Positions 7,809 to 16,042 of a stretch of DNA of 64,000 bases are shown here, piece after piece; positions within the stretch are counted from its first letter, which is position 1; every line of letters begins with the position of its first letter. Location: NCBI RefSeq assembly GCF_000938255.1, contig NZ_JYMR01000012.1, positions 1-64,000 of the forward strand, given 5' to 3'. The notes under the pieces were generated by a model. That model ran no database searches. It saw only the letters and a list, made by a program, of their open reading frames with translations, and was not told the origin of the DNA. This DNA comes from Bradyrhizobium sp. LTSP849 (GTDB taxonomy: Bacteria; Pseudomonadota; Alphaproteobacteria; Rhizobiales; Xanthobacteraceae). The translations under genes and the position numbers were made by a program.

Positions 7809-9656
7809 ATGATAGCGCAATCGCCGCCCGCCTCCGCCTGGACCCGCTCGAAGCCGCCGCTGCTGCGGTTTCTGGACACGTGCCTCAACGAATTCTCGGC
7901 AGAGACCTCAGGCAGCGTGGCCGACTACATTCCCGAGCTCGGCAAGGCCGACCCTGCCTATTTCGGCATCAGCCTTGCGACGCTGGACGGCCATGTCTAC
8001 GAGGTCGGCAACAGCCGCGTGCCCTTCACCATCCAGTCGATGTCAAAACCGTTCGTGTTCGCGCTGGCACTGGATCTGCTCGGCGCCGGCCGCGTCGAGA
8101 GCGCGATCGGCGTCGAACCGTCGGGCGACCCCTTCAACTCGATCCGGCTCAACTCCGACAACCATCCGTTCAACCCGATGGTCAATGCCGGGGCAATCGC
8201 CTGTACCGGGTTGATCCATGAGAGCAAGGGCGCTGAGGCCTTCGAGCAGATTCGCCTTGCACTCAGCCGTTTCGCCGGGCGCGATCTCGCCGTCGATGAG
8301 GCCGTCTATACCTCGGAAAGCCAGACCGGCGATCGCAACCGCGCCATCGGCTATCTCCTGAAGACCAATGCGGTGATCTCGGACAATGTCGCTGGCGTTC
8401 TCGACGTCTATTTCCGGCAATGCGCGGTGCTGGTCACCGCGCGCGACATCGCGGTGATGGCGGCGACGCTCGCCAACCGCGGCGTCAATCCGGTCACCGG
8501 CGAACAGGTGATGACGCCTTACGCGATCTCGCGCACGCTCTCGGTGATGACGTCGTCGGGCATGTACGACTATGCCGGCGAATGGATCTACCGCATCGGC
8601 ATCCCCGCCAAGAGCGGCGTCGGCGGCGGCATTCTGGCCGCGCTCCCGGCCCGGCTCGGCCTCGGCAGCTATTCGCCAAAGCTCGACAAGCACGGCAACA
8701 GCGTGCGCGGCATCAAGGTCTGCGAAGCGCTGTCCTCGCATTACGATCTGCACATGCTCAACCGCAGCGACGACGCGCGCAACGCCGTGATCGCCGACTA
8801 CGACATCGGCAAGAGCCCGTCCCGCCGTGTCCGCCGTCAGCAGGAGCGCGATATCCTCGCCGCGCACGAGCAGGAGGTGCGGGTCATCGAGCTGGTCGGC
8901 ACGTTGTCGCTGTCCGCGGTCGACTATGTCTCGCGCCGGCTCGCCGGGCGGCCGCGGCCGCAATTCGTGATCTTCGATCTTCATCGTGTCACCTCCACCA
9001 CGCGCGCCGGCGCGCGGCTCGTGGCCGAGGCGTTCGAGGAGCTCGCTGCCCTGAATGTCACCGTGGTTTTGTCCGGCGTCCGGCGCGCATCCAAGGAGTG
9101 GAACACGCTGCGGGAATGGACGGCAGAACTCAAGAACGTTCGCGACTTCTATCTGCTCGACACCGCGATCGAATGGGCCGAAGACCAGATCGTCTACCGC
9201 CATGGCGGCTCGATCGACTTTCACGAAACCACCGAGCTTGCCGAGCAGCCGCTGCTGGAGGGACTTGGCGCGCAAGAGTTGAAAGACCTCGCCTCGACCT
9301 GCGCGATCAGGACATACCAATCCGGCGCAAAGATCCTCACCACCGGCGATCCCGCCGATGCCATCTTCTTCCTGCGCAGCGGCGCCGTGCATGTGACGCT
9401 GCCCGACGGCGTCAGGCTGGCGACGCTGACCGCCGGCATGGCCTTTGGCGAGATGGCGCTGATCGAGGCCACCCGCTCCGCCGACGTCTACGCCGATATG
9501 GCGGCGACTGCGTTCGAAGTACCCCTCAAGGAATTTGAGAACTTCCGCGAGCAGCACCCGCGGGCCTCCGAGCGCATCATGCGCAACCTAGCGCAGTTGC
9601 TCGCCGATCGCCTGATCGTCGCCAACGCCAAGGTCGATATTTTGACATCGACGTAA
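7809..9656 (+). CDS. glsA: Glutaminase fused to STAS and cyclic-nucleotide-binding domains
   Basis: The 615-residue product has three parts. Residues about 15-310 form a beta-lactamase-like glutaminase (L-glutamine to glutamate and ammonia), with the Ser-x-x-Lys active site in IQSMSKPF and family motifs NPMVNAGAIA and AKSGVGGG. Residues about 345-445 form a STAS domain (VRVIELVGTLSLSAVD, FVIFDLHRVTSTT). Residues about 475-600 form a cNMP-binding fold (GDPADAIFFLRSGAVHV, GMAFGEMALIEATRSADV). ATG 7809 has the strong site AAGGGAGG. Typical glutaminases have only the first domain, so the fusion suggests regulation by a nucleotide or by protein partners. Confidence 0.92.
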   Translation: MIAQSPPASAWTRSKPPLLRFLDTCLNEFSAETSGSVADYIPELGKADPAYFGISLATLDGHVYEVGNSRVPFTIQSMSKPFVFALALDLLGAGRVESAIGVEPSGDPFNSIRLNSDNHPFNPMVNAGAIACTGLIHESKGAEAFEQIRLALSRFAGRDLAVDEAVYTSESQTGDRNRAIGYLLKTNAVISDNVAGVLDVYFRQCAVLVTARDIAVMAATLANRGVNPVTGEQVMTPYAISRTLSVMTSSGMYDYAGEWIYRIGIPAKSGVGGGILAALPARLGLGSYSPKLDKHGNSVRGIKVCEALSSHYDLHMLNRSDDARNAVIADYDIGKSPSRRVRRQQERDILAAHEQEVRVIELVGTLSLSAVDYVSRRLAGRPRPQFVIFDLHRVTSTTRAGARLVAEAFEELAALNVTVVLSGVRRASKEWNTLREWTAELKNVRDFYLLDTAIEWAEDQIVYRHGGSIDFHETTELAEQPLLEGLGAQELKDLASTCAIRTYQSGAKILTTGDPADAIFFLRSGAVHVTLPDGVRLATLTAGMAFGEMALIEATRSADVYADMAATAFEVPLKEFENFREQHPRASERIMRNLAQLLADRLIVANAKVDILTST

Positions 9657-9658
9657 GG

Positions 9659-9967
9659 CTACGCCGAGCGGCTTGCCGCCTCGCTGATCCGCCGCTTGAT
9701 CTTGGCGGCGCTGGCCTCGAGCAATTCGGATGGCTGTTGGCCAGTCGCAGCACACAGGCAGGCCCAGTAATAGATGACATCGCCGAGCTCTTCGATGAGA
9801 CCCGCCTTGTCGAGCCAGTCATCGCGCAGCAGCTTCTTGATGTGCTCGGCGACCTCCCCGGCCTCGCCCGCGAGGCCGAGACCGAGATAGGACAGCCGCT
9901 CGTTGGACGGATGTTCATCGACTTTCGCAACGCCTGCGGCCCAGGCCGCGTATTCATCGATCGTCAT
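9659..9967 (-). CDS. MazG-like nucleotide pyrophosphohydrolase
   Basis: The 102-residue protein (MTIDEYAAWAAGVAK...) has the all-alpha NTP pyrophosphohydrolase metal motif of the MazG/dUTPase superfamily: GLAGEAGEVAEHIKK followed by LIEELGDVIYYW, giving the E-x2-E ... E-x2-D acid pattern. Such enzymes hydrolyse (d)NTPs to monophosphates as house-cleaning enzymes. ATG 9967 is preferred because GAGGG lies six bases upstream; ATG 9973 is two codons earlier. Converges on the glutaminase gene with two bases between stops. Confidence 0.8.
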   Translation of the reverse strand: MTIDEYAAWAAGVAKVDEHPSNERLSYLGLGLAGEAGEVAEHIKKLLRDDWLDKAGLIEELGDVIYYWACLCAATGQQPSELLEASAAKIKRRISEAASRSA

Positions 9968-9993
9968 CGGCATCCCTCGCCGTTGCTATCGGA

Positions 9994-10521
9994 TCAGCCC
10001 ACCACTTCCGTGACCGGTTGAAGATCGATCTCGAAAGTTTCCAGGAATTTCGAGGTCATGATGTAGAAGCCGACCGAGAGCTGCAATTCGACCAGCGCGG
10101 CCGGGGTCAGCTTTGACTCGATCGCCTTGAAAGTCGCATCCGTCGGCTTGTTCAATTTCACGATCTCGTCGGTGAAGGCGAGCGCGGCGCGTTGCGTGTC
10201 GTCGAAACAGGATGCTGCTTGCCAGTCAGTGAGCGCCTCGTTCTGCGCGTCGGTGACGCCGACGTTCTTGCCGATGCGCTTGTGTGCGACGATCTCGTAC
10301 GGCGCCTCGCACAGAATCCCGGTGCGCGTGATCGCGAGCTCGCGCACGATCGGATCGAGCTCACCCTTGTGGCGGATCGCGCCGCCGAGACGGCAGTACT
10401 GTTCAAAGTAGCTCGGCGAATGCGACATCATGCGGAAGATGTTGGCATTGCGATTCTTGTCGAGAATTTCGCGGGTGCGGTCGGATGCCTTGGACGGGTC
10501 GCTGTAGCCGATGCGGGCCAT
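9994..10521 (-). CDS. Carboxymuconolactone decarboxylase-family protein
   Basis: The 175-residue protein has the CMD fold. The core helix reads AITRTGILCEAPYEIVAHKR (about residues 64-83), with the conserved E-x3-H. The AhpD-type CxxC redox pair is missing, since only one Cys is present there, so a thiol peroxidase role is unlikely. The Arg-Glu-His pattern fits the decarboxylase or uncharacterised members. It follows the same strand as the MazG-like gene (26 bp apart) and may be co-transcribed. The substrate cannot be told from sequence. Confidence 0.82.
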   Translation of the reverse strand: MARIGYSDPSKASDRTREILDKNRNANIFRMMSHSPSYFEQYCRLGGAIRHKGELDPIVRELAITRTGILCEAPYEIVAHKRIGKNVGVTDAQNEALTDWQAASCFDDTQRAALAFTDEIVKLNKPTDATFKAIESKLTPAALVELQLSVGFYIMTSKFLETFEIDLQPVTEVVG

Positions 10522-10789
10522 GATCTCTGATTTTCCTTGAGCTTTTGATGCTTATTGTCGTTGCCGCAGAAAGTTCCCAAAAACTCTATTCGTGCGCGAC
10601 CCCAGGAGCAACATCATCGAGTCAAAATGCCGCCGCATTGCTGATCGACCTTGGGACAGTCGATATTCGCTGCGTGGGGACACATTGCAGCGGATACTCG
10701 AAGTGGGGTGTTCCGAGTAAAATAATTGGCCGTCGGGTGTGCTAGCCGCGCACACGATGAGTCACGCCCAAGTCTAGGGAGAAAATGGC

Positions 10790-10891
10790 ATGAAGGAAGC
10801 CACCAAGGGGGCGGCCTCGGGAGCGCTCGCGCATATGCTGGCGGTGACGGCGATGCTCGTCATCGCCAGCATATTGTTCTACGGGCGTTAA
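10790..10891 (+). CDS. Predicted 33-residue single-span membrane microprotein
   Basis: A short frame encodes MKEATKGAASGALAHMLAV followed by a hydrophobic segment TAMLVIASILFYGR and a stop. AGGGAG lies nine bases before the ATG. A soluble, charged N-terminus followed by one membrane helix is the layout of many bacterial microproteins. It stands alone between the CMD-family gene (divergent) and a palindromic repeat. Function unknown; evidence is only the ribosome binding site plus composition. Confidence 0.5.
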   Translation: MKEATKGAASGALAHMLAVTAMLVIASILFYGR

Positions 10892-10910
10892 CAAGAGTTG
10901 TAAGAGTTTT

Positions 10911-10993
10911 CGTCATTCCGGGGTGGCCCTCGCACAGGTCAGGCCCAGAATACCCGTTCCAGGCTCGGTCCTTTGGACCGCCCCCGAATGACG
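10911..10993. repeat. Palindromic intergenic repeat (CGTCATTCCGGGG type)
   Basis: The element begins CGTCATTCCGGGG and ends CCCCCGAATGACG, so its ends are near-perfect inverted repeats, with further partial pairing inside (GGCCCAGAATACC, CCAGGCTCGG). It follows the microprotein gene and faces the 3' end of the DUF35 gene at 11003, where it may also end transcription. Confidence 0.7.
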
Positions 10994-11002
10994 AAATCCC
11001 AC

Positions 11003-11368
11003 CTATTTCCTTCTCGTGAAAAACGGCACGAGCTTTCCGGCGAACGCCGTGAAGCTCGCATCGACCTCGTCGCCGATGGCGAGACCGTTCTCGCCATGGG
11101 CCATCACGCGAAATCCCTCGGCGCAATCGACCAGCAGGATATTGTAAGGCACGTGGGCGCGCGTCTCGGGCGTGGCGGCGCGGCAGACCAGCGAAGTTGC
11201 GTACACCCTACCCTTGCCGCTGGCACGAGCCTCGCGCGAATCGCTCGCACCGCAGGCCGCGCAGAAGGCGCGGTGAAAATACTGCACATGGCCGCATGCG
11301 GCACAGGTCTGATAGGTGATGGCCTCTTCGCCCTTGGTCCAATCGGCGATTCGTTCGCTGCTGCTCAT
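11003..11368 (-). CDS. DUF35-family OB-fold/zinc-ribbon protein, thiolase partner
   Basis: The 121-residue protein has an N-terminal rubredoxin-like zinc ribbon (CAACGHVQYFHRAFCAACGA, two CxxC pairs) and a C-terminal OB-fold. Family members form complexes with thiolases or HMG-CoA synthase-like enzymes and are thought to channel CoA substrates. The ATG at 11368 overlaps the stop of the thiolase gene by four bases (ATGA), so translation is probably coupled. This supports a direct complex with the thiolase-like protein. Confidence 0.86.
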   Translation of the reverse strand: MSSSERIADWTKGEEAITYQTCAACGHVQYFHRAFCAACGASDSREARASGKGRVYATSLVCRAATPETRAHVPYNILLVDCAEGFRVMAHGENGLAIGDEVDASFTAFAGKLVPFFTRRK

Positions 11369-12501
11369 CGCACCCGCTCCAGGAACATGCTGACATGTGA
11401 CGACAGCACGCCGCCGTCGCCATGAAGCAACGCGATCGAGGCGTCGCGCACCTGACGGTGAGCGGCCCGTCCCGTCATCTGCAAATGCGCCTCGACCAGA
11501 TGCGCCATCGCGCCGCCGACGCCGCAATGGCCGTAGCTGAGCAGGCCGCCGTGCGTATTCAGCGGCATCGCGCCGTCGCGGCTGAAATGGCCGGCGCGCA
11601 CACGGGCTGCCGCCTCGCCGCGACCGGCGAGGCCGAGGTCTTCCAGCAGCATCGCGAGCGTGATGGTAAAGCTGTCGTAGATCGCGGCGTAGCGTACGTC
11701 CGAGATCGCAAGGCCGGTGGCCTCCCTGGCGCGCGCGATCGAGATCTCGGCACCGAGCTCGCTTAAGCCGGGCGCGGCCGTGACATGCTGATGGGTATGC
11801 GCCTGGGCGCAGCCGCGGATGCGCACCCCTAGCTCTCCGGTGTGCTCGCGGCTGATGACGAAGGCCGCGCCGCCGTCGGAGACCGGACAGCAATCGAGCA
11901 GTTTGAGCGGCATCGCCACCGGCTTCGACGCCATGACGTCGGCGACGGTGATGGGTTCGTGGAATTGTGCGCCGGGATGGGTGCAGGCGTGGGCGCGCAT
12001 CAGCACCGCGAACTCGGCGAGGTCTTCTTCGGTGACGCCGTATTCATGCATGTACCTGTTAGCAACGAGGCCGTAATAGGCGGGGATGGTGGGACCGAGC
12101 GGCACCTCGTAATCGGGATGGCCGACCTGTGCGAGCGCCTGGATCGAGGCATCGCGGCTCTGCCCGGTGAGGCGATTCTCGCCGGCAACGACGAGCACGT
12201 TGCGCGCGACGCCGGCGTCGACGAGATGATGGGCGAGCATCGTCATCGCGAGGCCCGTGGCGCCGCCGACCTGCACGGCGTGGGCGTAAGACGGGCGGAT
12301 GCCGAAATGTTCGGCGAACACGGTCGCCAGCATGATGTGCGGCGACACCGTGGAGTAGCCACAGAGGATGCCGTCGATGTCCGAACGTTTGAGCCCGGCA
12401 TCGTCGAGCGCGGCTTGCGCGGCGCGGCTCATCAGGTCGAGCGAGGATGAGCCTTCGTGCTTGCCGTAAGGGGTGAGGCCGACGCCGGTGATGAAGCTCA
12501 T
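11365..12501 (-). CDS. Thiolase-family protein (SCP2/DUF35-partner type)
   Basis: The 378-residue product has a thiolase fold with an N-terminal DAGLKRSDIDGILCGYST segment, AVQVGGATGLAMTMLA where classical thiolases have NxxCxSG, and a C-terminal THGGLLSYGHCGVGG. The usual acylated Cys is not present at the first site (VGGATG), while His and Cys are kept in the C-terminal half. This is typical of non-decarboxylating thiolase-like proteins that pair with DUF35 and may act in retro-aldol or CoA-ester cleavage. Overlaps by four bases both the DUF35 gene and the CoA-transferase gene. Confidence 0.85.
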   Translation of the reverse strand: MSFITGVGLTPYGKHEGSSSLDLMSRAAQAALDDAGLKRSDIDGILCGYSTVSPHIMLATVFAEHFGIRPSYAHAVQVGGATGLAMTMLAHHLVDAGVARNVLVVAGENRLTGQSRDASIQALAQVGHPDYEVPLGPTIPAYYGLVANRYMHEYGVTEEDLAEFAVLMRAHACTHPGAQFHEPITVADVMASKPVAMPLKLLDCCPVSDGGAAFVISREHTGELGVRIRGCAQAHTHQHVTAAPGLSELGAEISIARAREATGLAISDVRYAAIYDSFTITLAMLLEDLGLAGRGEAAARVRAGHFSRDGAMPLNTHGGLLSYGHCGVGGAMAHLVEAHLQMTGRAAHRQVRDASIALLHGDGGVLSSHVSMFLERVR

Positions 12502-13721
12502 GGGCGCACCTGTGCATCGTCATTCAGGGGCGGCGAACGGGTGACGCCATCACGGACCATTACGGCGATCTCGTCCTGGGAGTAGCCGATCTCGTGTAAA
12601 ATCTCCGCGCCGTGCTCGTTGAGCTGCGGCGCCAGCCGCACCGGTTCGGCCTCGGTCTCGGACCAGGTGGCCGTGACCTTCATGCTCCGGATCGGGCCTT
12701 CGGTCGGATGGTTCACGATCGGAAAGAAATTGGTCGCTTCCAGATGCTCGTCGTGGAGCAAACCCTGCAAATCATGCATCGGCATCACCGGCACGTCGGC
12801 CTTGGTGAGCAGATCGATCCATTCCGCGGTGGTGCGCGTCTCGAAGATGCGTGCGAGCTCGGCGTAGACGACGTCGATATTGGCGGCGCGGCCGGCGAAG
12901 GTCGCGAATTTTGGATCGGCGCGCAGATCGTCGCGGCCGGTCGCTTCAAAGAAACTATTCCACTGCTTGTCGTTGTACACGATGACGCTGAGATAGCCGT
13001 CCGACGTCTTGTAGGGCCTGCGGTCGCGCGAGAGGTGGCGGGCGTAGCCGCCCTTGTCGAGCGGCGGCTCATAGGTCAGCCCGCCCATATGATCGCCCAT
13101 GACGAAACCGGCCATGGTCTCGAACATCGGGATGTCGACGCGCTGGCCGCGCCCGGTGCGATCGCGATGCACCAGGCTGGCACAGATCGCGCCGACGGCA
13201 GTGAGGCCGACGATGCGGTCGACCAGGGCGTTCGGCACGTAGCGCGGCACGCCGTCGCCGGTCTGCGCCATCAGCGCCGGCAGCGCGGTTGCGCCCTGGA
13301 TCAAATCGTCATAGGCAGGTTTTGCTGCATAGGGACCGTCCTGGCCGAAGCCGAACACGCCGGCATAGACGAGGCGCGGATTGATTTTCGAGACGACGTC
13401 ATAGCCGAGCTGAAGCCGCGCCATCGCTTGCGGGCGGACATTGTAGACCAGCACATCGGCGTCCTTCAAAAGCCGCAGCACGGCCTCGCGGCCGGCGGGC
13501 TTCTTCAGGTCGAGGCAGATCGAGCGCTTGCTGCGGTTGGTGTTGAGGAACACCGGCCCCATGCCGGCATGACGCATCGGGCCGATCAGGCGGGTGACGT
13601 CGCCGTCGAGCGATTCCACCTTGATGATGTCGGCGCCGTAGTCGCCGAGCATCTGGGTGGCATAGGGGCCCATCAGCACAGTCGTCATGTCGATGACCTT
13701 GATGCCCTTCAGCGGCCCCAT
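12498..13721 (-). CDS. CaiB/BaiF family CoA transferase (class III)
   Basis: The 407-residue protein is a full-length class III CoA transferase: GIKVIDMTTVLMGPYATQML at the N-terminus, ADIIKVESLDGD, LDLKKPAGREAV, then the catalytic Asp region GQDGPYAAKPAYDDLIQG (about residues 147-164). It moves CoA between carboxylic acids. It is the first gene of a translationally coupled trio with the thiolase-like and DUF35 genes, which suggests activation of an acid to its CoA ester followed by carbon-carbon cleavage. The acid is unknown. Confidence 0.9.
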   Translation of the reverse strand: MGPLKGIKVIDMTTVLMGPYATQMLGDYGADIIKVESLDGDVTRLIGPMRHAGMGPVFLNTNRSKRSICLDLKKPAGREAVLRLLKDADVLVYNVRPQAMARLQLGYDVVSKINPRLVYAGVFGFGQDGPYAAKPAYDDLIQGATALPALMAQTGDGVPRYVPNALVDRIVGLTAVGAICASLVHRDRTGRGQRVDIPMFETMAGFVMGDHMGGLTYEPPLDKGGYARHLSRDRRPYKTSDGYLSVIVYNDKQWNSFFEATGRDDLRADPKFATFAGRAANIDVVYAELARIFETRTTAEWIDLLTKADVPVMPMHDLQGLLHDEHLEATNFFPIVNHPTEGPIRSMKVTATWSETEAEPVRLAPQLNEHGAEILHEIGYSQDEIAVMVRDGVTRSPPLNDDAQVRP

Positions 13722-13828
13722 CGTTCACTCCCGATTGCGCAAGCCGAGATCGGCCCGCGATTTCGGTCCAGCTAACGGCAGTGATGCCGAGCGCGCAAGG
13801 GCGGCCTGCGTATGGCCGCATGCGTCCG

Positions 13829-14029
13829 CTATTTCTTCTGGCGGGATTCGCGGACCTTCAAGAGCCGGTCGAGCTCGTCGTTCTGCGCGTTGATGCGGTC
13901 GGCGATGCGCGCCTCGTTCTGCTCGCCGGAGGCGGCAGCCGCCTGCTCGATCAGCTGCCTGATATTGTCCTCGAGGATCGCGATGCGATCGTTGAGTTGG
14001 TCCAATGAGAGGTAGTCGTCGTTGCTCAT
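13829..14029 (-). CDS. Small coiled-coil protein of unknown function
   Basis: The 66-residue protein starts MSNDDYLSLDQLNDRIAILE and is almost wholly predicted helix with heptad-like spacing (LNDRIAILEDNIRQLIEQ, RINAQNDELDRLLKV), rich in Glu, Asp, Arg and Gln, ending in basic residues. It probably forms a coiled-coil dimer. It lies upstream of the CoA-transferase gene on the same strand, 107 bp away, and downstream of a large palindromic repeat. I do not recognise the family. Confidence 0.65.
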   Translation of the reverse strand: MSNDDYLSLDQLNDRIAILEDNIRQLIEQAAAASGEQNEARIADRINAQNDELDRLLKVRESRQKK

Positions 14030-14056
14030 GATGCACCTGCAAATCAATCAGGAGCC

Positions 14057-14144
14057 GTAGGGTGGGCAAAGCGAAGCGTGCCCACCATGATCTAGCGCAA
14101 GAAAGAAGGTGGGCACGGCGCTTTCGCGCCTTTGCCCACCCTAC
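14057..14144. repeat. Palindromic repeat (GTAGGGTGGGCAAAG type)
   Basis: The arms GTAGGGTGGGCAAAG and CTTTGCCCACCCTAC are perfect inverted repeats of 15 bases at the ends, with a second pair inside (CGTGCCCACC and GGTGGGCACG). The whole can fold into one long hairpin. It sits just after the thiolase gene (stop at 14151) and before the coiled-coil gene, so it may act as a terminator. This type recurs in many rhizobial genomes. Confidence 0.8.
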
Positions 14145-14150
14145 GCGAAC

Positions 14151-15320
14151 CTACTTCAGCGGCTCCAGCACGGAGACGTAGTTGGCGACCGCGGCGCCAC
14201 CCATATTAAAAATGCCGCCGAGTTTTGCATTTTTGATCTGCATGCCCTCGGGCGCCTGGCCGGCGAGCTGCATCGCGGTCATCACGTGCATGGAGACGCC
14301 GGTGGCGCCGATCGGATGGCCCTTGGCCTTCAACCCGCCGGACGGATTGACCGGCAGCTTGCCGTCCTTGAGCGTCCAGCCTTCCTTGATCGCGCGGGCG
14401 CCCTGCCCCTTCGGCGTCAGGCCCATCGCTTCGTATTCGATCAGCTCGGCGACGGTGAAGCAGTCATGGGTCTCGACGAAGGAGAGATCGGTGAGCGCAA
14501 CGCCCGCCTGCTCCAGCGCGCGCTGCCAGGCAACCGTGCAGCCTTCGAACGCGAGGATGTCGCGCTTGGACATCGGCAAGAAGTCCTGCGCGTGCGCGGT
14601 GGCGCGGAAGCCGATCGACTTGCTCATGCCCTTGGCGGTTTCGGCATCAGCCAAAATCAGCGCCGCGGCACCGTCGGAGACCAGCGAGCAGTCGGTCCGC
14701 TTCAGGGGGCCGGCAACGTAAGGGTTCTTCTCGCTCTCGGCGCGGCAGAACTCGAAGCCGAAATCCTTGCGCATCTGGGCGAAGGGATTGGCGACGCCGT
14801 TCTTGTGGTTCTTGGCCGCGATCAGCGCCAGCGCATCGGACTGGTCGCCGTATTTCTGGAAATAGGAGCTGGCGATCTTGCCGAACACGCCGGCGAAGCC
14901 GCCGACAGTGTCGCCGTCCTCAGGCAGATACGACGCCTTCAACAGGTTCTTGCCGATCTCGGCGCTCGGCGTACGCGTCATCTGCTCGACGCCGACGACC
15001 AGCACGATCTTGGCCGCACCCGCGGCGATCGCACGCACCCCCTGATGCACGGCGGCGGAGCCGGTGGCGCAGGCATTCTCGACACGGGTGGTCGGCTTGA
15101 AGCGCAGCTTCGGGTCGGCCTGAAGCACCAGCGATGCGGTAAAATCCTGCGGCGAGAAGCCGGCGTTGAAATGGCCGAGCACAATTTCGTCGACGTCGGA
15201 CGCGGAAATGCCGGCATCGGCCATCGCCTCATTGGCGACGCGGGTGACGAGGCTTTCGACGGTTTCGGTGTCGAACTTGCCGAACGGCGTATGCGCCCAT
15301 CCGACGATGCTGGCGGTCAT
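14151..15320 (-). CDS. Acetyl-CoA acetyltransferase (thiolase)
   Basis: The 389-residue product has the acylated Cys in VENACATGSAAVH (near residue 92) and the conserved His in NPSGGLKAKGHPIGATG (near residue 337). The final conserved Cys motif is altered: where classical thiolases have xCxGGG, here stands GGIFNMGGAAVANYV. That pattern is seen in the acetyl-CoA acetyltransferase-like branch close to SCP2 thiolases. It likely cleaves or forms 3-ketoacyl-CoA. It is the upstream-most gene of the acyl-CoA group on this strand but is separated from the trio by the palindromic repeat. Confidence 0.88.
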   Translation of the reverse strand: MTASIVGWAHTPFGKFDTETVESLVTRVANEAMADAGISASDVDEIVLGHFNAGFSPQDFTASLVLQADPKLRFKPTTRVENACATGSAAVHQGVRAIAAGAAKIVLVVGVEQMTRTPSAEIGKNLLKASYLPEDGDTVGGFAGVFGKIASSYFQKYGDQSDALALIAAKNHKNGVANPFAQMRKDFGFEFCRAESEKNPYVAGPLKRTDCSLVSDGAAALILADAETAKGMSKSIGFRATAHAQDFLPMSKRDILAFEGCTVAWQRALEQAGVALTDLSFVETHDCFTVAELIEYEAMGLTPKGQGARAIKEGWTLKDGKLPVNPSGGLKAKGHPIGATGVSMHVMTAMQLAGQAPEGMQIKNAKLGGIFNMGGAAVANYVSVLEPLK

Positions 15321-15378
15321 GGTTGTTCTCCCTAGGATCTCTTACTGACCTAAGTCTTAGCCCAAGGATGGCAAGACT

Positions 15379-16029
15379 TCACGTGGCTTTCAGGGCCTTC
15401 AGCGTGCGCTCGCAGATGGCAGTTATGCCGGCCCAGTTGCCGGCCCTGATCTCCGCCGTCGGGCACAGCCAGGAACCGCCGACCGCCACCACATTGGGCT
15501 CGGCAAGCCAGGTCGCCGCATTGGCCTCGCCGACGCCGCCGGTCGGGCAGAACCGCACGTTCGGGAACGGACCGCCAAGCGCGCGCAGGCCCTTGATGCC
15601 ACCGGCCTGCTCGGCCGGGAAGAATTTTGCCACGTCGAAGCCGTGGGACAGCGCCATCATCAGCTCGGACGCAGTGGCGATGCCCGGCGCGAACGGCAGG
15701 GAGCTATGGGCCGCGGCCTTCAGGAGATCGGGGGTCAGGCCCGGGCTGATGCCGAACGCGACGCCGAGCTTCTCGACACGGACGAAGTCGGCCGGATTGA
15801 GAATCGTACCGATGCCGACGATCGCCTCGGGGACTTCGGCCATCATCGCCCTCGCCGCCTCGATCGCAACAGGGGTGCGCAGGGTCACCTCCAGGGTGCG
15901 GACGCCGCCTGCAACCAGCGCACGCGCCAGCGGCACAGCATCCTGGATACGCTCGATGGTGAGGACGGGAATAACGGTCGCGGCCTTGAACAGCGCGACG
16001 AGGTGGTTCTGTTGGGCAGTCGTGGTCAT
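15379..16029 (-). CDS. eda: 2-dehydro-3-deoxy-phosphogluconate (KDPG/KHG) aldolase
   Basis: The 216-residue protein is the length of Eda. Class I aldolase motifs are clear: IPVLTIERIQDAVPLARAL, then GGVRTLEVTLRTP with the catalytic Glu, PEAIVGIGTI, and the Schiff-base Lys in HGFDVAKFFPAE (near residue 131), then FCPTGGVGEANA. It cleaves 2-keto-3-deoxy-6-phosphogluconate to pyruvate and glyceraldehyde-3-phosphate. I start at MTTTAQQN (16029), 13 bp after the kinase gene. Last gene of the sugar-acid operon, acting directly after the kinase. Confidence 0.93.
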   Translation of the reverse strand: MTTTAQQNHLVALFKAATVIPVLTIERIQDAVPLARALVAGGVRTLEVTLRTPVAIEAARAMMAEVPEAIVGIGTILNPADFVRVEKLGVAFGISPGLTPDLLKAAAHSSLPFAPGIATASELMMALSHGFDVAKFFPAEQAGGIKGLRALGGPFPNVRFCPTGGVGEANAATWLAEPNVVAVGGSWLCPTAEIRAGNWAGITAICERTLKALKAT

Positions 16030-16042
16030 CTCTGTCGCTTCT

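Noticed and set aside
10552..10755. Short open frame before the CMD-family gene
   Set aside because: No ribosome binding site, no recognisable features, and it lies in a probable promoter region.
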